In this document: positions 57,720-64,000 of the stretch, piece after piece
Numbering within the stretch: position 1 is the stretch's first letter
How the letters are laid out: each line of letters opens with the position of its first letter
NCBI RefSeq assembly: GCF_000374485.1
Contig: NZ_KB894507.1
Span: 1 to 64,000 of the forward strand
Reading direction: 5' to 3'
Source: Algicola sagamiensis DSM 14643
GTDB taxonomy: Bacteria; Pseudomonadota; Gammaproteobacteria; Enterobacterales; Alteromonadaceae
DNA: 64,000 nucleotides
The notes under the pieces: generated by a model
Database searches by the model: none
The model's input: only the letters and a program-made list of their open reading frames with translations
Told to the model about the DNA's origin: nothing
Made by a program: the position numbers and the translations under genes

Positions 57720-60700
57720 ATGAAATTAGACAATGTCCAAGACGCGTACCCACTCTCACCTTTGCAGCACGGAATTTTATATGAGTCGCTTCGTGCCCCA
57801 AATTCCGGCGTTTTTGTTGAACAATTCTGCTATCAGCTTCACGGCGATATTTCTGAGTTTGCTTTAGAAAAAGCATGGCAATTGCTGATGGATCATCACG
57901 CCATATTACGAACTGGTTTTTATTGGGAAGGACTCGAAAAGCCACTGCAAGTTGTCAAAAAGCAGATCGAAGTTCCATGGCTCGTTTTGGATTGGCGGGA
58001 GCAGGCCCAAGATTTAGAACATTTTCTTGCGAATGACGTCAAAACAGGGGTTGAACTTGATCAAGCACCTTTGATGCGTGTCACTTTGATTAAAACTTCC
58101 GAGTCAGATGCATACCTTATCTGGACACATCATCATATATTACTGGATGGTTGGTGCGTCCCGATGTTGATCCAGCAATTAATTCAGCACTATAACTTTT
58201 ACGCGACTCATCCAGTTGAGCAGATACAACCACACGTGAGCCAGCAACGTGCTTATCGGGATTATATTGCTTGGATCAATGAACAAGATCATACCAAAGC
58301 AACCCGGTTTTGGGCAGCACAGTTGCAGGATGTGAAAGAGCCAACACAACTGATCAGCCACTTTCCTACAGTCACGACTTCAAGTGGACATTACCAAAAC
58401 AAGCCTTTTGTCATTTCAAAGCGGCTTAGCCAATCATTGATACAACTCGCGAAAGAAGCACGAGTGACATTGAATACTGTGTTTCAAGCTGCTGTTGCTT
58501 ATTTGCTTAGTCGATATACCCGGAGCAATGATGTCGTTCTAGGCGTAACGGTATCGGGAAGACCAGCAACGCTTCCAGGTGTAGAGCAGATGATTGGATT
58601 ATTTATTAATTCTCTCCCTGCTCGCTTTCAATTTGACCCAGCTCAACCCCTTCAAGATTGGCTCCGTGATGTTCAGGCACATCAACAAACCATAGAGCAG
58701 TACAGCTATTTTTCCTTAAGTGATATACAAACCGCTTCGTCCCAGGCGAATCTGTTATTCGATACACTGCTCGTATTTGAGAATTTTCCTCTAGATGAAG
58801 CCGCTCTCAACCAGAAAATTGCAGGCAATCTGACCGTTCAAACACATCAAGTCCATGAACAAACCAATTTTCCGCTCACGATCGCAGTCCGCCCAGGAGA
58901 AGAAATCGAAGTCCGGTATTATTTCGACACATCTAAAGTTGCCTTAGACACACTCGAACAGTTTGCAAACAACTTGTCACAATTGCTCGAGAATATGACT
59001 GTCCAGAAATCACTTTCTATCAGTCAATTGTCACTATTACCCCCTACATGCTCACCCAGCATCAAAGAACATAGAGCACCACAAAAAACACTCATTGCGC
59101 AGTTTGAGGCACAAGTCACTATTCGTGCAGATCATATTGCTGTCAGTGAGCCGATTGGTGGCACATTCCGAGAAGTCTCTTATACAGAACTGAATCTGTA
59201 TGCAAATCAGTTGGCCCATTATCTTCACATGCGCCAACAAAACCATCTACAAGAAGCAAAGTCAGGCAAGCCTTCAATGATGATTGGTCTGATGATGTCT
59301 CCTTCCATAGATGCATATATTTGTATCATCGGGATCCTCAAAGCTGGATGTGCTTACGTTCCCATCGATCCCAACTACCCAATAGAGCGCATTGAATTCA
59401 TCCTGAAAGATAGCAATGTGGACTATATATTCTGCGACAGTGGATCTGTTGCAATTGGCCAAGATTCAGATCAACAGTTTTTGGTGTACTCAGAGATAAA
59501 AACCAAGCTGGATAGCTACCCGATTAGCAATCCAAATCACAAGGCAACCCCAAATGACTTGGCGTATATGATCTATACGTCTGGCTCAACTGGGCAACCA
59601 AAGGGGGTTCTCGTTGAGCATCAGCAGGTATCTCGGTTATTTGAACAAACGCAACATTGGTTCCAATTCAATGAGCAGGATGTTTGGAGTCAGTTTCATG
59701 CTATTGCTTTTGACTTTTCTGTTTGGGAAATATGGGGGGCTTTCTTGCATGGCGGACGTCTGGTCGCCATCCCTCATGATATGGCTCGGGATCCATCTTT
59801 GTTCTATCAATGCATTTGCACGCAACATGTGACTGTCCTGAATCAAACACCCGGTGCATTTCAGTCTTTGATTGCTGAATCTAAGGGTGCCTCACTTCAA
59901 CACTATTTACGATATGTGATTTTTGGTGGTGAAGCCCTTGATACAACAATGCTCAAAGCATGGTTTTCCAAATATGGAGACAAGTCACCGCAATTGATCA
60001 ATATGTATGGGATCACAGAAACCACGGTTCATGTCACTTATGCCCCCATTGATGCGACCAGTTTACCGACTGGTGATATCGGCATTCCTATCCCAGATTT
60101 AAAAATTCAATTGTGTGATCAGGATAAAAACCCGCTTCCCGATGGCATGATTGGCGAGATTTATGTCAAAGGTGCAGGTGTTGCTCGTGGCTATCATAAC
60201 CGTCCTGATCTCAATTCAGAACGATTCATCACGATGCCTGATGGTAGTCGATATTATCGAAGCGGTGATCTGGCAAGACGAAGCGCCAATACAGGACGCT
60301 TCGACTATTTGGGCCGCAATGATGACCAAGTCAAAGTTCGTGGTTACCGTATTGAGCTCGGAGAAGTGGCAGCCAAACTCAAACAGCATCCTGGCATCGC
60401 ATCTGCCTTTGTCACCATCCAGCAAGATAAAATGGGACAGTCATCTATTCAGGCTTATATTTGTCCTTGTGAACAAGAAGCACCTATCCCCTATGCACAA
60501 GTTCAGCTACAAGAGCGAAATACGCAAGTGGCTGATGCCCTCACTCATCTACCAAATGGGATGTCAATCGCTCAGGTGAATGCCAAAGAGACCCATTTTC
60601 TCTATGAGGAAATCTTCTCTGAGAAAACGTATCTCAAGCACGGTATCACAATGAGGCCTGGCGATTGTATCTTTGATGTCGGTGCGAATATCGGCATGTT

Positions 60701-63700
60701 TTCTTTATTTGCAGACCAGCAATGCCAGCATGATTTAACATTATATGCTTTTGAGCCAGTGCCTGTGGTTTACGAGTTGCTTCAAGCCAACACCAGCTTA
60801 CATGGCTTGAATGCCATATTGTATCAGTGTGGAGTAGGCGCAAAACATGCTCGGGATACGATTGTCCATTATCCTGAGTTCTCGATTCTCTCGGGTCGTG
60901 ACTCAGATGTCATTGAAGTCAAACAAACAATCCAGACATACACCGAAAACCTCCGTCAGATGCAACCTGACATCGCAGAGACGTTAACAGATCAATTTCT
61001 AGAGTCACAACTTGCTGAAGCTTTAGAAACAGTCACATTTGATGTCGATTTTATCGCGTTATCCGAAGTGATTGATCAACACGCTATTTCGAAAATCGAT
61101 CTACTCAAAATTGATGTCGAAAAATGCGAAATGGATGTACTCAGCGGCATTCGCTCAGAGCACTGGCCTCTGATCCAGCAATTGATCATTGAGGTTCATG
61201 ATGAGAAAGGACGTTTATCATCTGTCACAAATATATTGAAGGAACAAGGTTTTGTCGTGCATATTGAAGCACCTGAAGACTTAAAAAATACAAAATTATA
61301 CAACTTATATGCGAAGCGCCACCAAAGAGATGTGCAATTAAAAAGTTGCAATCAACAGCCCCGCTGGCAAAGCCTGATGTTACTTCAAAAGGATATTGAG
61401 CTTACACTGCAACAACAACTTCCTTCGTTTATGCTACCTCAGCAATATTCATTTCTTAGTCACCTACCGCTTACTGCACATGGTAAAGTTGATCAAAAGC
61501 AATTGGAGCAACAAACTCATGCAAAAAACCAACGCCCTTATCATCCTCCTCAAACACCGGAGCATCAGATTCTTGTCGCGATTTGGCAAAAAATATTAAA
61601 GCTTGAAGCATCCTCACAGCTTGGGATCAAAGACAGCTTTTTTGAGCTGGGTGGCCACTCACTTCTAGCAACGCAACTGATCTCGCAAATCCAGGCTCGA
61701 TTTGCAGTGAAGCTCCCACTCAATGTGTTATTCGATCACCCAAATATCGAATCTTTGGCTATTCAGATCGAAAACTATCGCCGTGATCCACAACAAACTC
61801 AAATCGTCAGTCGACCAGAAATCGAACCAGATCCTGAAAACAGATTTCGACCATTCCCACTCACAGAAATCCAACAAGCCTACTGGTTGGGCCGAAGTCA
61901 ACTCTTCGAACTTGGAAATGTTGCGACACATGGCTATATCGAAGTGGACTGTCCTCATCTAGACTTATCGCGGTTTAAGCAAGCCTGGAACGGTGTGATT
62001 GATAGACACCCAATGCTTCGGATGGTGGTTCTGCCAAGTGGAGAACAACAGATTCGCGAGCAATGTGCTCCATATGAAATTCCAGTCACAGACTGCCGGC
62101 GTTTATCAGATAAACATAGAGAAAATGAAATCCAAAAAATACGCCATCGAATGTCACATCAAATGCTCGATGTTGAAAATGACCAGCTATTTGAGGTCCA
62201 TGCGACATGTTTAACAGAATTATTGACCCGTTTACATATCAGTATCGATGCATTATGGGGTGATGCCTGGAGTATGCGCATTTTCATCAATGAACTATTT
62301 GCCAGATACCATCAACCAGAGAAACAATTCCCGACACTCACGCTTTCTTTCCGAGATTATGTCGTTGCAGAGTCCGCTTGGCAAAAGTCAGAATCTTATC
62401 AGTGTTCACTTCAATATTGGCTGAATCGCATTGAATCAATCCCACCAGCGCCTGAACTTCCATTAGCGAAATCGCCTGCTTCACTGGAAAGTCCAACTTT
62501 CCAAAGGCGGGCTTTCGTTTTAAATAAGCAATGTTGGCAGCAGATACAAAAACATGCAAATCAACTCGGTGTTACGCCTTCAGGGATTTTGTTGGCCGCC
62601 TTTTCCGAAATTCTGGCCTATTGGAGCAAAGAAAAACAATTTACCTTAAACCTGACTTTCTTCCATCGACCACAAATTCATCCAGAAATCCATCAGGTCA
62701 TTGGTGATTTTACCTCGCTGCTATTGCTCGCTGTTGATGTCAGCCAGAGTAAATCTTTTTCTGAACATGCACAGAAGGTTCAACAACAGCTATGGCGCGA
62801 CTTAGATCACCGTGATGTCAATGGCATCACTATTCTGCGTGAAATCAGAAAAAGAAACCCGGGACAAGCTATCAACATGCCCATTGTTTTTACCAGTACA
62901 CTCGCGTTACCAAAACAACACGCAAATGGGCCACAACCGATTGGCGATTGTGTTTATAGCATTACTCAGACACCACAAGTCTGGCTTGATCATAAAGTGA
63001 CGGAAAGAGATGGCGCTTTATGTCTCGATTGGGACTTTATTCCTGAATTATTTCCAAGGGGTATGATTGATGACATGTTTGAAGCTTACTGTACCCTGTT
63101 GAACCATCTTGCAGATGAACACACAAATTGGGGGCAGAAAAATTACCGACAATTTCTTCCAGCTGAGCAGTGGGTCGCAAGACAGTTATTCAACCAAACA
63201 GAACGTACAATAGAACCTCAACTCCTACATATCCCTGTTCTAACGCAGTGCCAAACGCTTGAAGATAAACCCGCTGTGATCTCTCAAGAAAGAACGGTCA
63301 GTTATCAAGCACTTGGGAAAATGGCTTCCAAAGTTGGTCAGCAGTTATTTGATATGGGTGTCAGGCCCAATCAGTGTATCGGTATTGTGATGCATAAAGG
63401 CTGGCAACAGATTGTATCCGTACTAGGGATCCTTTCTTCCGGCGCAGTATATGTGCCTATTGACCCAAATGTGCCGGAAAAACGGTTACATCAATTATTA
63501 GGCGCTTGTGATATTCAATATGTTTTGACGCAGGAAGAATATTTAACGTACCACTGGCCGAATAAAACAGAAGCCTTTACAGTTGAACAATTAACAGAAG
63601 GCGCTGCCAATCATTCGATTACGCTTACTACAGCACAATCTTATCGCGATCTTGCCTATGTGATATTTACTTCAGGCTCAACAGGACAGCCAAAAGGCGT

Positions 63701-64000
63701 CGCGATGGATCACCGAAGTGTCTCGAATACGGTCCAAGATATCAATCAACGCTTTTTTGTCTCAGAGAAAGATACAGTGCTTGCATTATCAGCCCTCAAC
63801 TTCGATCTATCGGTGTATGATATTTTCGGGGTTCTGGGCCAGGGCGGCACACTTGTTCTTCCTTCACCTGAACAGTTGCGAGAACCCACCCATTGGCTTG
63901 ATTTATGCCATCAGCATCATGTCACGATCTGGAATTCCGTCCCAGCGCTTGCTCAAATGCTGACAGATACACTCACAGAAGCAAGCGTGGGTTCACAAGC
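57720..64000 (+). CDS. NRPS, partial: C-A(Thr)-FkbM-type MT-PCP-Cy-A(Cys)...
   Basis: The frame opens at ATG 57720 with TAAGG nine bases before it, 11 bases after the previous stop, and runs off the right edge after about 2,093 codons. It starts directly with a condensation domain of the D-donor type (AYPLSPLQHGILYE; HHHILLDGW near 137), fitting the upstream epimerase. The first adenylation domain (YTSGSTGQPKG near 619) has pocket D-F-W-N-I-G-M-V-H, the standard Thr code. It is interrupted at about 927-1190 by an FkbM-type methyltransferase (FDVGANIGMFSLF; KIDLLKIDVEKCEMDVL). A carrier domain follows (ELGGHSLLA, near 1313). A second heterocyclisation domain comes next (PFPLTEIQQAYWLG; DALWGD near 1510), then a Cys-type adenylation domain (FDLSVYDIFG, IWNSVPAL) cut by the window end. 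No thioesterase is reached. Confidence 0.93.
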   Translation, partial: MKLDNVQDAYPLSPLQHGILYESLRAPNSGVFVEQFCYQLHGDISEFALEKAWQLLMDHHAILRTGFYWEGLEKPLQVVKKQIEVPWLVLDWREQAQDLEHFLANDVKTGVELDQAPLMRVTLIKTSESDAYLIWTHHHILLDGWCVPMLIQQLIQHYNFYATHPVEQIQPHVSQQRAYRDYIAWINEQDHTKATRFWAAQLQDVKEPTQLISHFPTVTTSSGHYQNKPFVISKRLSQSLIQLAKEARVTLNTVFQAAVAYLLSRYTRSNDVVLGVTVSGRPATLPGVEQMIGLFINSLPARFQFDPAQPLQDWLRDVQAHQQTIEQYSYFSLSDIQTASSQANLLFDTLLVFENFPLDEAALNQKIAGNLTVQTHQVHEQTNFPLTIAVRPGEEIEVRYYFDTSKVALDTLEQFANNLSQLLENMTVQKSLSISQLSLLPPTCSPSIKEHRAPQKTLIAQFEAQVTIRADHIAVSEPIGGTFREVSYTELNLYANQLAHYLHMRQQNHLQEAKSGKPSMMIGLMMSPSIDAYICIIGILKAGCAYVPIDPNYPIERIEFILKDSNVDYIFCDSGSVAIGQDSDQQFLVYSEIKTKLDSYPISNPNHKATPNDLAYMIYTSGSTGQPKGVLVEHQQVSRLFEQTQHWFQFNEQDVWSQFHAIAFDFSVWEIWGAFLHGGRLVAIPHDMARDPSLFYQCICTQHVTVLNQTPGAFQSLIAESKGASLQHYLRYVIFGGEALDTTMLKAWFSKYGDKSPQLINMYGITETTVHVTYAPIDATSLPTGDIGIPIPDLKIQLCDQDKNPLPDGMIGEIYVKGAGVARGYHNRPDLNSERFITMPDGSRYYRSGDLARRSANTGRFDYLGRNDDQVKVRGYRIELGEVAAKLKQHPGIASAFVTIQQDKMGQSSIQAYICPCEQEAPIPYAQVQLQERNTQVADALTHLPNGMSIAQVNAKETHFLYEEIFSEKTYLKHGITMRPGDCIFDVGANIGMFSLFADQQCQHDLTLYAFEPVPVVYELLQANTSLHGLNAILYQCGVGAKHARDTIVHYPEFSILSGRDSDVIEVKQTIQTYTENLRQMQPDIAETLTDQFLESQLAEALETVTFDVDFIALSEVIDQHAISKIDLLKIDVEKCEMDVLSGIRSEHWPLIQQLIIEVHDEKGRLSSVTNILKEQGFVVHIEAPEDLKNTKLYNLYAKRHQRDVQLKSCNQQPRWQSLMLLQKDIELTLQQQLPSFMLPQQYSFLSHLPLTAHGKVDQKQLEQQTHAKNQRPYHPPQTPEHQILVAIWQKILKLEASSQLGIKDSFFELGGHSLLATQLISQIQARFAVKLPLNVLFDHPNIESLAIQIENYRRDPQQTQIVSRPEIEPDPENRFRPFPLTEIQQAYWLGRSQLFELGNVATHGYIEVDCPHLDLSRFKQAWNGVIDRHPMLRMVVLPSGEQQIREQCAPYEIPVTDCRRLSDKHRENEIQKIRHRMSHQMLDVENDQLFEVHATCLTELLTRLHISIDALWGDAWSMRIFINELFARYHQPEKQFPTLTLSFRDYVVAESAWQKSESYQCSLQYWLNRIESIPPAPELPLAKSPASLESPTFQRRAFVLNKQCWQQIQKHANQLGVTPSGILLAAFSEILAYWSKEKQFTLNLTFFHRPQIHPEIHQVIGDFTSLLLLAVDVSQSKSFSEHAQKVQQQLWRDLDHRDVNGITILREIRKRNPGQAINMPIVFTSTLALPKQHANGPQPIGDCVYSITQTPQVWLDHKVTERDGALCLDWDFIPELFPRGMIDDMFEAYCTLLNHLADEHTNWGQKNYRQFLPAEQWVARQLFNQTERTIEPQLLHIPVLTQCQTLEDKPAVISQERTVSYQALGKMASKVGQQLFDMGVRPNQCIGIVMHKGWQQIVSVLGILSSGAVYVPIDPNVPEKRLHQLLGACDIQYVLTQEEYLTYHWPNKTEAFTVEQLTEGAANHSITLTTAQSYRDLAYVIFTSGSTGQPKGVAMDHRSVSNTVQDINQRFFVSEKDTVLALSALNFDLSVYDIFGVLGQGGTLVLPSPEQLREPTHWLDLCHQHHVTIWNSVPALAQMLTDTLTEASVGSQ

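Noticed and set aside
22646-64000. Many repeated short motifs (TSGSTGQPKG, GGDSI, HHxxxDG) considered as DNA repeats or a CRISPR-like array
   Set aside because: They are conserved protein core motifs of paralogous PKS/NRPS domains in frame, spaced by module length, and differ at the DNA level.
57720-64000. A terminal thioesterase or reductase domain at the end of the cluster
   Set aside because: None is present before base 64000. The reading frame is still inside an adenylation domain at the edge.

Overview
The window looks like chromosomal DNA of a moderately AT-rich gammaproteobacterium, probably marine. The order trxB, aat, bpt, infA, then clpA-clpS facing cspD, followed by guaA-guaB facing xseA, is typical of Alteromonadales, Vibrionales and Oceanospirillales. 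I cannot name the genus from sequence alone.

Left edge and housekeeping block (1-14259): positions 25-295 carry three tandem minus-strand promoters of ribosomal RNA type, so an rRNA operon should start just left of position 1. Next come a small DUF6482-like protein, trxB, the two N-end-rule aminoacyl transferases (aat, bpt), infA, the ClpAS proteolysis genes, cspD, a TonB-dependent receptor, a broken SMR-type transporter gene, guaA, guaB and xseA. Two genes are interrupted. clpA is split into two ORFs exactly between its AAA+ modules. The SMR gene has lost the frame link to its start codon.

Accessory block (14260-19016): a secreted cysteine-containing protein, a PKD-like lipoprotein, an FtrA-like regulator divergent from a rhodanese, an Asp/Glu-racemase-family protein, and about 650 bases with a possible endonuclease V-like relic.

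Biosynthetic block (19017-64000 and beyond the right edge): two small membrane proteins, a SyrD/PvdE-type peptide exporter, an SPFH protein and six giant hybrid PKS/NRPS genes, all on the plus strand with small gaps or 4-11 base overlaps. Read by eye, the assembly line is: AL-ACP-KS-AT-DH-cMT-KR-ACP / docking-Cy-A(Cys)-Ox-PCP / KS-dead AT-ACP-aminotransferase-C-A(unassigned)-PCP / docking-C-A(Val-like)-nMT-PCP / docking-C-A(Phe)-nMT-PCP-E-C-A(Asp)-PCP-E / C-A(Thr)-FkbM-type MT-PCP-Cy-A(Cys)... The line is still running at base 64000.

The inferred product begins with an activated carboxylic acid. It is extended by one C-methylated, ketoreduced C2 unit, then a thiazole, then a C2 unit aminated at its beta carbon. 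After that come an unassigned residue, N-methyl-Val, N-methyl-D-Phe, D-Asp, a methylated Thr and a second Cys heterocycle. I recognise no described compound with this order. The specificity calls are hand alignments to the GrsA binding-pocket positions and should be treated as predictions.
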